From Ectocarpus siliculosus (Eukaryota > Sar > Phaeophyceae > Ectocarpales > Ectocarpaceae), in contig FN649739.1 of assembly GCA_000310025.1 (NCBI GenBank), forward strand, positions 796,550 to 860,549: DNA of 64,000 nt, read 5' to 3'. Made by a program: the position numbers and the translations under genes. Under the pieces are notes generated by a model. It was not told the DNA's origin, searched no databases, and saw nothing but the letters and a program-made list of their open reading frames with translations. Of this stretch, positions 49,115 through 61,284 are shown piece by piece (position 1 is the stretch's first letter; each line of letters starts with the position of its first letter).

Positions 49115-49254
49115 CTATATCATGTCGAAAGAGCAAATCGTGTGTTGGCGCTAAGTTTACGCGATACGTCGTGTGTTGAAGTGCCTATATCATGTCGAAA
49201 GAGCAAATCGTGTGTTGGCGCTAAGTTTACGCGATACGTCGTGTGTTGAAGTGC
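49115..49254. repeat. Two adjacent copies of a 70-bp unit
   Basis: 49115-49184 and 49185-49254 appear identical, each starting CTATATCATGTCGAAAGAGC and ending GTTGAAGTGC. Confidence 0.93.
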
Positions 49255-51747
49255 CCCAGGGGAACACATGCCAGCCACCCTACCGACGGAAACGCAGTCA
49301 GTCGCCGCCGGGAACAATCGGCGGGAAAACCTACCCTATATGATCAATCGTGATGACCACAGAGAGAGATGAAACTTTCAACACTTTCAACAGGCGTATA
49401 GCTGGGCGACTTCAGCAGGGCGACAAAAACGTACAAAGCTCGCCACAGCGGTTTCAGCGGACGGGACGTGCTCCTAGCCTTCGAACACGTATCTAGCAGT
49501 CGAGAGGCAGCAGCTCAGGATTTTGATGCGGATGGACTCGGCGTATCACAGCAGGATTCAGTGAGTCCGCTAAAAGCCGCTCGAATAGAGACGGCAAATA
49601 GATGGCTCACCTGGAAGCGTGGGGAGCCGGAGTAGTCCTCGGTTTAGTAAAGGACAGTAGTAAACTAGTACTCTGAAGGTGTTGGCTGTAGACGCGGTGG
49701 TTGTATGTAGGAGTGTGGCGTGATGTGGGAGGGACGATGCGAGAGCGAGGTGGACCACGGGATCTTTCCCAACACCCACGGGGAAAGGTCGGAGCTTTTT
49801 ATTCTCGGCATAATGTCGGCAGCTCCCTCGGAACCTGTTTTCGAGGCACGCTGCGCGCTTGTGGGTCTAAGAGCCGTACACCACATGCCTACAAGCTCGC
49901 ATGAACAGATAGGCAGAGCATGGGGCACCAAACTTCCACAACCAAGCACACGCAGGAGGGACAGCAGTAGCAGTGCAACAGAGTGCGGCAGACGAAAAAG
50001 GCGGGAAAACTCACGAGACTGTCATCTGTTATCTGTCACAAAAAACGGTATCTACCTACGTGCAGTCACCAGACTACCTGCTGTGCTGTAGAGTGGGCCC
50101 CACGTTGAACTCGCATGTTAGCATTATCATGAACCACGGGTGTGGCTTGGTGGCAGAAAGAGGACCGTTGTCCAGTATGCTCGCCCACAGAAGCCTTTTC
50201 TAACGGCGGAACAGAGACAAGACGTTTCTGATGCCTATGGGTACGCATGGCAGTTGCACCTTCTCCTAATCGCCGGCGGCGGTTTACCCGCAAAAGAAAA
50301 AAAAACATAGGTACATACGATGAAGCACGGTTACACGATGTGCATACCCCACACGCACATCTCAAAGCCCTGCTCGTTCGTTGCTAAGGCAACAGGAAGG
50401 GGGGCGCATTGGCGCGTGCGACAGCGGAAGGAACCAGGATGGCGAAAGACGAGGCGAGCTTCTTCGGTGGCCACTCTCTGGTAAGACCGCTGCACAAATC
50501 ATCCAAAGAAAAAGTCGTTACAGCAGTACCCTGGTTGTGCGAGGGGCAGAATTTGGTGCGATGCCGGCTGGGCGCCCGCCCTTGCCACCCTGTGAAGGGA
50601 TGTGATGAGAGAGCGCCGAAAAAAGCACCCGGCCTTGTCCCGCACACTTGCGCCTACCGGTGTGCCCATGCATATCTCTGGGACCGGTAGGGGCGATGGG
50701 TGGCCGAAGCCGGAATTTGTTGCGCGCGATGTTTCAACCTACCGTCTGGTCTGCTGCACAAGCAGTTTCGTTCCGCTGTTTGCATTTAATTCCGGCGCTT
50801 ACAGCACACCCCCGACGACACATCCCTCCTGCAAGTAGCTCGGGTGCTTGTGTTTCGGCATGATTGGAGCACCCCTCTCCGAGGCAGTAGAGATGAAACG
50901 CCGCGCAGGCTTACTTGAAGCAGCTTCGATGGCTCCTCACTAACTTTGTGTGTGGTGTGTGCCATCATCATCCTGCCTGTGGTTCCTCACGAAAACGCGG
51001 CTCAACCAGGTGCACAGCCCGTGTCCCCGCCAACATTCCTCCCGGGACACGCCTCATCACTTCACAACACATCCTTCCGAACGGGGTATTTTCTCGAGCA
51101 CGGGCACTCGTTCTGTTTGTGGTATTTTCTAAGGGAAAAATCGGACAAGTGCTGTAGTAATGGATGCTTGTTGTACAATGCATATAATGCATACCAGTAT
51201 AAGTTACGTATGAGCGGGTGCAGGTTGTAAGGGGGGGTGGTATCTTCGGTCTCGGTGACCCTCTATCCTTGGGTCTAGGAATGTTTGTACGGAACGTTTT
51301 CGGTCCGGCTCGTGATGTTGAGCCTCAAGCATACCATGAACCGGCGTGTTCTTTATGCTGTACTCTCGGCCAGTCACCACGCATGGTCGATTCCTCTAGA
51401 TTCGCCGTATAGCGTGTAGTTTCCTCTTCACTGAGACCCAGAATAATAATAAATATGCATCGTATAAATAAATATCAAATCGACTTCTCTGATTGGTCAG
51501 AAGACGGCACATCCATCCATGCCTTCCCCTGGTGTCCGGTAGAGCTTGTTGTGTGCTGATTTCCTGAAGAACGTGAGAAACGCCCGTCCGGTGGACTTTA
51601 TGTTCGGGGAATTGACCTTCCAGAGCGTCGGCCGCAGGCGCCCGGTCCTTGGAAGGACGCCCATCTTTTTTTTGTTTTTTTTCTTAATATGACACAACGA
51701 GTCCATCTCTATCATAGATTATAGAGTCAGAGACAGATTTCCATTTT

Positions 51748-52472
51748 CTGGACAGGGAACAGGGAATAGGGAACTCGGAATTATTGCCTGATTGGCCAGC
51801 CACACAAAATAACTTTCCTGGAAACAAGAAATGCCACACACGTTCCCTGCTTGAGGTAGTTACGGCGCACGATAATTTTAACTCCCGAGGAAGTTAAAAT
51901 TAGCCAACAGACCGTAGGGAACGTGGAACACGGGCTCTTCGGTGGCAATTCAGGACGTGGTGGGATGTGTGTGATCACTCTCGGGCATGCGGCTGCCACA
52001 GGTGCTGCATGCTATCGGTTCAAGTCGTATAGGCATTGCCACCATTGTCAGGTGTCTCGCATGCGAAAAAACGCCGGCGGAGGCGCGTGTAGCCGTTGTA
52101 TGGGGGAACATACAGTGTTCGAGAGACGGCAAGCTGCCATTGACCACAACTCAACAAAGCATGCCTTCCAGAGCGCTGCTGTCGAGGGTGCGGATTGCAT
52201 GGCGAGCACCGCCTGTTATCCGATACGTAGCACATGTGTTTGATGTGTGCTCGTCAACAGCCTCCTTCAAAACCTACACCACCTCCTCCCTCCTCTACCC
52301 CCCACTCGTCTTTGTGCATCTAATGGTTGCATTTGTTGCCTTCGAGTACCTGCGGGCCGCAAGCGCGCGCTGAAACGTTCCGTGTTCCTGGAAATGTGTC
52401 GTGGTGTCGTATGTTACACACGGAACAGGGAACAGGGAATTCCGAGTTCCCTGTTCCCTGTTCCCTGTCCAG
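51748..52472. mobile_element. Inverted-repeat-bounded segment, 725 bp
   Basis: The left end CTGGACAGGGAACAGGGAAT, then AGGGAACTCGGAATT, is repeated inverted at the right end with about one mismatch over 35 bp. The right end also carries an extra GGAACAGGGAACAGGGAATT, forming a hairpin (52422-52466). No target duplication was seen and no transposase is encoded. It may be a MITE or a minisatellite-derived palindrome. Confidence 0.5.
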
Positions 52473-53807
52473 CAAATAGACGTTCACCCTTAACGAAAAA
52501 GGAAAAAAAAGGGTCATGCCTTGAACAATTTTTGGTACTGTAGTTCGGTATTTCGTTTTCTTCTTTTCTCTGCACTTCAAATCATGAGCGCTCACAGCAC
52601 TTAACTTGTGCCGTTTTCTCCAACCCATGGTCACACAGCAGAAAGTTTCCCCTCCCTGAGGGTAGGTCTATTAACGAAGAAATCAGATCTCGAAATCACA
52701 TTTCGATATCAGAATAAAAGAGTCGGATCTACCCAAATCGGGACAGAAATGGCCTGTGGAGATCTGCCAAATGGAAACGAATCTCTGCAGTCCACCGCGA
52801 ACATCCCGAGAGGTCCGCCGCTTGCCGACTGCCAGGTTACTGTTGTGACGTACTGTTATGACGTGGCCACACCACATGAGGAGCTATCGCTCCCGAGAAG
52901 CACACACCAAACGCGTACATGGCCTCTGTGCGGTACTGACACGATGTCTATGCATGTGAGACTTTGAATGGAGCCTCGTCCGACGGAAAGCCACCAATTC
53001 GTCTGAGCATTTGAGGTTCGACAACCCACGGGAGATTGCCCCACAGACCAACACATCCCACGAACGGTTTTTTTTCGGCGCCAGTCAACAACGATGCGCA
53101 GTCACCCTCCCTTTGGGTTGGCTTTTTGTGCTCTCTGTCTCTCCTCCGTGCTCGGCGGTGGATGGAGTTCGTGTGGATGGGGGTAGGTGGGCACGCGCCG
53201 TGCCTGCGAGTAGACCGCTAACGTTCGAACTTGGTTGCGGGTTCACCCGAATCGACATCCGATTAAATCATTTCACCTTTGAGGCTCCCCCTACCCACCC
53301 CTCCTGGGGCACTTTGCCTTCGATTATAGCGACAAGAGTGCAGCACTCTCTTCCCTCTGTGTACAACACGAACAACATTTGTGAACAAAACGGGGTACTT
53401 CTTTGTAAATATAAAACTTTTAGCCGACAAGGGGGTATAGTACTGAATACCCGGCGGGTTCGTGAACAAAATGGGGTCCTCCAACAAGCCCCCCTCTTCC
53501 GGGCCCTAGTCCACGTTAAACGCTACGGGAAAAAAAAAAAAAATGTCGTCCTTCCCATGGACGACCTGGCGCAGGAGACTTGAAGCGCTTGAAGGCAGTC
53601 AAAGGCACCTACTCGGCGTCAGGCATTGCGCCCCACACCGAAAAAAAGAAAATATGCCCCTTTTCGTGCCTAAGCACGCGGGGTATGTACCCCATTTTGT
53701 CAATACCCCTTCTTTTATCGTTACCTCGTCCAACGGCAGAGCCGTTTTTTTTTTTTTTCCGCCTCGCTTTTTCCTCGACATTGCTCTCCTTCTTCCAACT
53801 GGTATGA

Positions 53808-54177
53808 ATGACATTGCCGTTTGAGATTAAACCGTGTGGGGCTGGGTCTCGGGCGGCAAATCCTCGCGACGGCGGGCTTGGGTTTGGGTACCCGTTCGGT
53901 CATGGTTGCGGTGTATTTGGAACAACGGGCACACCCGTTCCTTCCGGTGCTTCTTCCTCACCGCACATCCGTACGGTGAAAACAACGTCAACAGCTTCTC
54001 TAGTGTGAAGATCTGTTACCATGTACCTTGCATAGTTTGCCAACAGCTGTCTATTAGTAGTGTGATCTATTACAATATACCTTGCATAATTTTGTCAACA
54101 GCTGTCTAGTGCAATCTATTTCAATGTACCTTGCATGATTTGTTTTTCTTCCCCCCCGTTCTTCCGTTTGTGTGTGT

Positions 54178-54230
<53 letters not shown>

Positions 54231-55196
54231 TCCCTCTCTCCCTCTCTCTCATTCTTTGTCGTTTGTTTTCTCGTGTCTAGCCTGACCTCAGTGTCAGTCC
54301 CACCTTCGGGCGACAGACGAGCGCGCGAGAAGCCGAGAGCTCGAACAGTATCCTTGGTGCGGTGGAATCGGGAGATCATGCAAAGGTAAAGCACCTTCAG
54401 AAGGCACTCGCACCAGGGGGGCATCATCCGCAGCGGTCATCATGTGTACAGTTTCGACGTTTGTATGATGCGTTGGGGGGACGAAAACCCCGGGGGCCAA
54501 ATTGGCTGCTGGTTGCTGTTCAGTCGCCGTGGGTTTGTTTTGTTGAGGCTGTCGATCCCGAGTTGTGGTAACGGTTAATGTTACTTCGTTCGTTGCGGGT
54601 GTTTTTGGCTTGCCAACTTCAAGTTGAAGTGGACGATTCAATTTTCCCCGGGGGTGGTTTCGGGAATAACTATAAGTAAAATAGTTGCTCCGGTGTGTCT
54701 GACGGTCCTTTCGCATGCCGAAGTCCTTCTCATGCGGCACTAGACATGTGATCTCAAGTATCTTCCATGCTATGCTTTTGTTTTATTAGCTCGAGCGTGC
54801 ATCATGCTGTTGTGTGGTGCCGGCGGAGAGGTCGATCAGGCCGCTCGGCACTCAGCGCGGGCCTGGATTTTTTTTTTTGTCCTGGATCTCCCCGGGGGGT
54901 GTCAATCGTCGAGACTTGAGGGAGGGAGGGGAGGGGGAGCGCTATTCGTGCCGGTTCACTTCGCCAGAGAGGCTGAAAATGAGACGTTTCTCGTCCCAAT
55001 CCGACGACTCAGGAGAGGGTATTTGCTGTGATCAGTGGTGCCGCCAAATGTGCGATTCTGCCCCTCGCAAGGCCGCCGGTGTAGGTGTTGCCTCGCCCGC
55101 AGTTTTTTCTCACCCCGGCCCTCATTCCGCCCTCCCCAACATGTGCATTGCATGTCGTCGCTATTTTGGGCACTTCGTTCGCCTCAACCCCCCCCC

Positions 55197-55242
<46 letters not shown>

Positions 55243-58200
55243 TGGTGGTACCCTCCTGTCGGCGTCTTGGTCGTACCACCTTTGCGCGGAATATCCCGCG
55301 GCCACAGCTGCGGGAGGGCCTGTCTGGCTCCGCCAAGCCTCCCGCCAACGCCGTCCTCGCCCCTAGCATGTCCTTCGAGCACCGCATGAGAACGCCCCTC
55401 ATGGCCGCCGCCGCCACCGGTAGCCTGGCCCTCTTCACGACCGTCCTTCACGCCGTGAACCGTGCCATCGGCGAGCAACGGATGGTAAGCGCAACGCCGT
55501 ACGTTGCGTGTTAACGCGGTTTTCACCTTGAGAAAATACGGGATGCTGACGGTGGGACGACGCGTATGAATCATGTTTTTTTTTAAGCGCGTGCCCACCC
55601 CTGTCACTTCCCTCAAGAAAAACGGGATGCCGGCGGTGGGTGGGACGCGTATGAAAAATGGTTTTGAGCTCGGAATGCTCCCCCCCCCTCCCTCGATATT
55701 GCGGCACGTAACGTGTGTTTGGCGGGCTTTTAATTAGTCTAGCTTGCAGTTGCGAAAAACACCCCGTCAACCGCCCCCCCTGTCAAGCTGTGCCCACTCG
55801 TTCCGACATCGTTATCGCCCCTCGTTGGTTCCGATGAGAGATATGCACTCAACCCAACACGCGCGGCCAGCCGCACACACCCACCAACCTCCTCTGCGGC
55901 AACGACGACGAATGACCGTGCTGTCCGTGGCTGTTTGCACCTACAACGACACGCAGGAGACGAATCGGATCAGCCTCAGGAGGAAGCAGCTCGAGTACGT
56001 GGACGAGTCGGGCATGACGCTGCTGATGCTGGCCGCGAGGAGCGGTAGCGTGGGGATATTGGAGGCGGTGGTGGAACGTGTCCGAATCGTAGAGGTAAAG
56101 AATTATTCTATGTTGACGGGGCTTTTGAGGGAAGAGATGCCTGGCTGTTCTTGGCAAGACAGGGCCGAGAAAACGCACCTATTCATGACAAGACGGGGGT
56201 GAAAAGAACTGCACCTTTTCGTGACGAAGAGAGGACTGAGAAACGTGCACCTTGTCGCAGCAAGACAGGCCGAACGCAAAGTCGGGGTTGTGGCGTGTTG
56301 TTGTTGCGACCCGCTGTTGTTGCCGGGGGGGGGTTGCGGCGTTTTTTCGACGATCGATGCACCGAAGCCCCCGAGGCCTGCCGCGGAACTCGTGTAGCGC
56401 GAACACACGTTGCGAGGTTCTCGTGCTTTTGCGGTTACCTGTTTGCGTACCAGCACTCAGTGGAGAGGCTTTGCCTGTGGCGCGTTTAGTGGCAGGAGTG
56501 CTTTTCGAGTCTTCGGTGCCGTGACCGAAGCAATTAGATCGCACTGGGTGCTTCTGCTGTGTCACGCGGTCTTGGACGTGTTGACATGGTGCCGAAACAC
56601 TCACCCGGCTTGACCGTTTTCGGAGGGAAAGCGGGTGCTTTGGCGGAATGGAGGCCAGCATTGGGCCCATTGCTTTGCAATAGTTTGGTCTCGCAACAGT
56701 ATTACATCACAGCAAGACCACGACGGCCGCTACAACCCAACAATTAAGTTAAACCACACCAGCCTAGACACCCGCTGCCTCGCCATCATGCCCCCCCATT
56801 GCAACCGACCGCTCCACGAAACCTATCTGCCGTCTGACGAAAATGCCGGCCACAATGCCGACGCACACGCGCGGATGCAGGCTCCGGAGCGCCTGCTGGA
56901 CCGCGACCACAGCGCCACGACGGTGCTCATGCACGCCGCCGGCGCCCGTCGCTCGGCAGTGTTCACCGTCATCCTCGACGAGCTACAGAGATGCTACAAG
57001 GACAATGTGAGCCCGACATCATGAATGCTTCGCCGGCGGGACAATACGAAACGAAACAAAGCCGTGGGAAAGCGGTGATATCGGATACGGGAAAGTGGAA
57101 TAAATTTCTCACGCGGAAAACGTCTATTTTTGGCAATTGGAACTATTTTGCTCCAAGTTACGGCAACACCGGGGGCCCCGACAACACTAGGGGGCCGTTG
57201 AATCAGAATCCTCGATTTTCCGCTGCTGTACTATCCTCGAGGCAGTCGCCGGACACGCGCAAATGAAGCCCAACTAAACGCCGAACTCGTGAAATTAGAG
57301 CTATTAAACTATTAAGTAGGCTGCAGCTGAGCGAACGCCAGAAAGAGGTACAGCAGCCTCATCGGGCGCAAAGGCCTGGCAGGATACTGGGATCGAGGCC
57401 TCGCAAACATGGGATGTACTTGTGGGTACGGGAGGTTGGTAATTCCGTGTGTGATAGCAATGAGCGCATCTTAGGGGACGCCCCCCTCGCTTGAGTCCAA
57501 CCCTATCATCGATTTTCAGTGGTCTTCTTCGCTACCCTCTTCCCCGCCGTTTCAGGATATTTCATCGGCGATTCCCCTCGCTTCCCGCACCCGCCATTTC
57601 CATCGCCCCCCCCCCCGTGTGATGTGGACGTTCTTTGGGGTACGGCGATAAACGACAGGTGGAAGAGCAGCTGCTGGCGTCGTCGGCAGACGACCGTACG
57701 ATCCTAATGCACGCGGCCCGGTGTGGCGACCAGATGGGAGCGCTGTCCGTCAGCCACGCATGCCAGAGGTTCATCATGCCCTCGAGGGTACGTACAGGGG
57801 TACTCTCAAAGAACCCACAGCACCAACAGCATAATATACCAATGAGGAGCGTTTGCTGTTTGCTGCCAGCATTCAAAAGAAAAACTTTCAGCCCACTGCC
57901 AAGGAGGCTTCTTTTTGCAGCGTTCTCCGAAGAGCAATAAATTCCGCACCTTGTGCCTATTAATAGGAGCCTTTGCTGACATCAGCTGAAAAAGCAATAT
58001 ATTTCGCACACAAATGCCAAGGAGGCTTTCGCTGCGGTTAATGTTTGGAGGGGTGTCGCGGCGGTGTGGCACACGATGCGGTGAGGAGGGTGACGCCCCG
58101 GGGGGCACCGTGTGTGTGTGTGTGTTGTGTTTTTTAGGGCTCGGGGATAAGGGTACCGGGTTCTATGTTGGCTCCGCAGGAGATGTATGCGTGTTGCTGT

Positions 58201-61200
58201 CGCCACCCACGCGCATGCGATAGCAGCCCGCGCGTGCACCAACGATGCCACAACGCTCGCTCCGTGTGGTGGGTCCTTGGCACCTGCAGTGGTAGACCCC
58301 CGGCACCAGCTGGAAGCTTACAAGGTTGTACCCCCCGCAGTCCTGTCCTGTCCCGACGACCTGACCTCGCGGTCCATGCATCCCCCCCCCCGCCTTGTAC
58401 TTGAACACCCTGGTCCCGAACCTTCGCCCCCACGACGCAGCTGAGGAAGCTGATCAAGCAGGTCGACGGCGAAGGGGTAACGTTCCTCATGCACGCCATA
58501 TCTGCCACCGCCGACCACACCGGCGCTCCAACAACAACAACGACGACGACAACAACAAGCGGTGGGGGACAACGGCAATCGGCGGACGAAGAGGCTGGTG
58601 AAGGCGGAAGCGGCGATGGTGATGATTACGACGAGGAGGAGGAGGACGATGTCGCCGTGGCCGCCGCCGTGGCCGCCGCTGGGGAAGGGGCCCCGCGGAA
58701 TGAGTGGGTGTTGGACCCCGGCATGGCGGTGCTGAAGTCGGCGTGGGCCCTGGTGAAGGAGGTGCTCTGGAAACAGCAGGCACGTGGTGGTTTGTGGCAT
58801 GATATATCGTAGACGCGCGTGCTGGCTGCGGCGGTGGGACTGAGCGCAGCTATTTTCGTTTCTTGATTTTTGTTGTACATGTGGTGCTAAATATTTCGAC
58901 GTCAAACCGGATGGAGCCTTGCGCTTCCCCTCCCTCCGCCCGCGGCTAATCGGCTACTCAATCGAAACAAACCCCACTTGAAGCGAACCTACCGCGCGAA
59001 AGGTAGGAGTGGAACAGCCAAGCAGAGGGGTGTAGGCGAAGAAAACTGGTGTGTGTGTCGTTTGTAAAAATCCTGGCACGTGCCACGCACGTACCACATG
59101 CACTTGCTTCCCCCCCAATTTCGCTGCGAGAGGCCCCGTGTTTAGAGTGAGACGTAGTACGTGCCTGGGGACGGATTGACGAAGCAACTTCAGTCTACAT
59201 TTTCGCGTGGAGGCCCCATTCGCATTGTTCAGACGTGCGAAGAGTAACGTTTTATCCCCGCGCTCCCCCCGGCCACGGGCGGTCGTCGCACGTCCAGGTG
59301 CGCGAGCAGCTCAAGGCGACGGACTCTTGGGGGAGAACGATCTTCGGGCACGCCGTCCTCACGAGGCGCCCCAAGGTGTTCGACGCCGTATTCTTCGCAG
59401 CGAGGGAGTACATTCTCGACGACGAGGTACTGGTACTGCCGTGGGCGCTGGTGCTGCTGTAGGTGTTGGTGCCGCCGTAGGCACTGGTGCTGCTGCAGGC
59501 ACCATGTAGGTGCAACGTTCGGAAGCACCACCGCAGCAGCCGGAGGCATGGGTCCTGCCACGACCGGAATGAAAGTCTCTCGTTGTTGTTGTAGCCGGCA
59601 CTCATTCGGAGGAGCTACGTGGTGTTTTACCATGTTGGCGTTGTTGTTTGGAGGTTGAGGAGCTCGTTCATGCGCAGGGGTGTTTTTTTTTCTCTCGGGT
59701 CTATGGGTCATGTTTCTGTTGAGAAGGCGCGCAGGAAGCAGCCGGCAGCCGCTGAAAACCCAACGAGTCCGCCCCCAACATATGCCATGCCATCGTTAGA
59801 ATAGATGCACATGATCAGCAGTAGCGACGGTGGCAGCAGCAGCAGCAGCAGCAGCAACTAGTAGCAGCGAGTATCACGTGTGGGACGTCGGAGATTGTTT
59901 GGAGGGTGGTCGTGTATGTTCAAACATTTGATGTTCGCTCCTTGTTGTTATTTTCTCTCACATGTGCCCCTTCCTGTCTGCCGATTCGTTGCAAGCTCCT
60001 AGCGTTTATTTTTGCATCAACGACTGGATAGAGTTGCTCGTCATCAGTGGTGAAGAAATTTCAAGACGGATTAGGAGGTTGTGCAAGATGGACTACGCAC
60101 GTCCATAGCCAAACCGCATAGAGAGATTATTTCTTCAACATGTCGGCGTGCGAGCAGACAACGAGCGGCATGTCTGATTATTCGTATGATTGTGCGTCTG
60201 TTCGTTTTTTCTTTTTTGCCTTGGTTGTTCGCTCTGACGCTCCCACGCCGCTTTTATCGCGTTCGTCCTCCTCCTCCTCCTCCTCCTCCTCCTCCTCCTC
60301 CTCCTCCTTTGTCCTGGACACACAAAAAACCAATAGATCGCTGCCCTGATGGGCATCAACAAGGAAGACAAGTCGGACACGATAATGGAGACCGCGCTGC
60401 AGACAGTCCCCAGGGCCATGGCTGCGAGGGTTGCCCGCAGAGACCAGGAGCTTAAGGTGGGACGGCAAGCAGGCAGGCAGGCTGAGTCACGGCGCGGCCA
60501 CCGCCGCCGCCACCACCACGCGCAAGCGAAACTGTTAGATCCACATGCCCGACAGACGGTTTCACGGTGACGTCGACAGGCAGGCGTTTTTCTAGCGGTT
60601 ACACAGTTGAGAATCAGAATCGTCCGCGAGGAATTGACGGGTTTTTTTCCGGATCTTCACCGTTGCCCGGGTATGTGAGTTTTCAACCGAGCCGTTCTAC
60701 GCCCCGTCCAGTTGAACAAACACACGGCTCGAAGTCGGTAGATGTTGTTGAAATCGCGGCTCAAAGTCGTTTTCGATGAGGAACAACTGTTGCGCGTTTT
60801 TCTTTTTCACGCCCTTGCCGCGGTGTACATTTTATCTCGATTTTTCACGCATGCCGTTCTCTGCCTCCTCCTAATCCATTGTGTGTTGTGTGTGTGTTTT
60901 TTTTTTGCAGAGGGCGATCACCCTTGAGGAGCGGGCTTCCACAATCGAATCCAAGATTCAAAGCTTCATTCCTGGCAAATTGATCGTGGTGAGTGAGACG
61001 TACGTGACGTGCTGCTCTGTTTGGTTCTCGGGCGGTGTGTTTCGGTTGTTCGTGCCCTCAAGCTTGTGGCCGGTGAATGACGTTTTCGTGCTTGGTTGAC
61101 GATGCCATTGTTTGTTGTTGTTGTTGTTGTTGTCGTTGTTGTCGTTGTCGTTGTTGTTGTTGTTGTTGTTGTTGTCGTTGTTGTTGTTATTGTTGTTGTC

Positions 61201-61241
61201 GTTGTTGTTGCTGTTGTTGTTGTTGTTGTTGCTGTTGTTGC

Positions 61242-61284
<43 letters not shown>

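Larger units (their letters stand above)
48855..53807. other. Gene-poor interval between the tRNA and the ankyrin-type gene
   Basis: About 4.95 kb. It holds a 70-bp direct duplication (49115-49254), an inverted-repeat structure (51748-52472) and poly-A/T runs near 51670 and 53530. Open frames such as 53011-53583 (190 codons) have no recognised domain. Confidence 0.45.
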
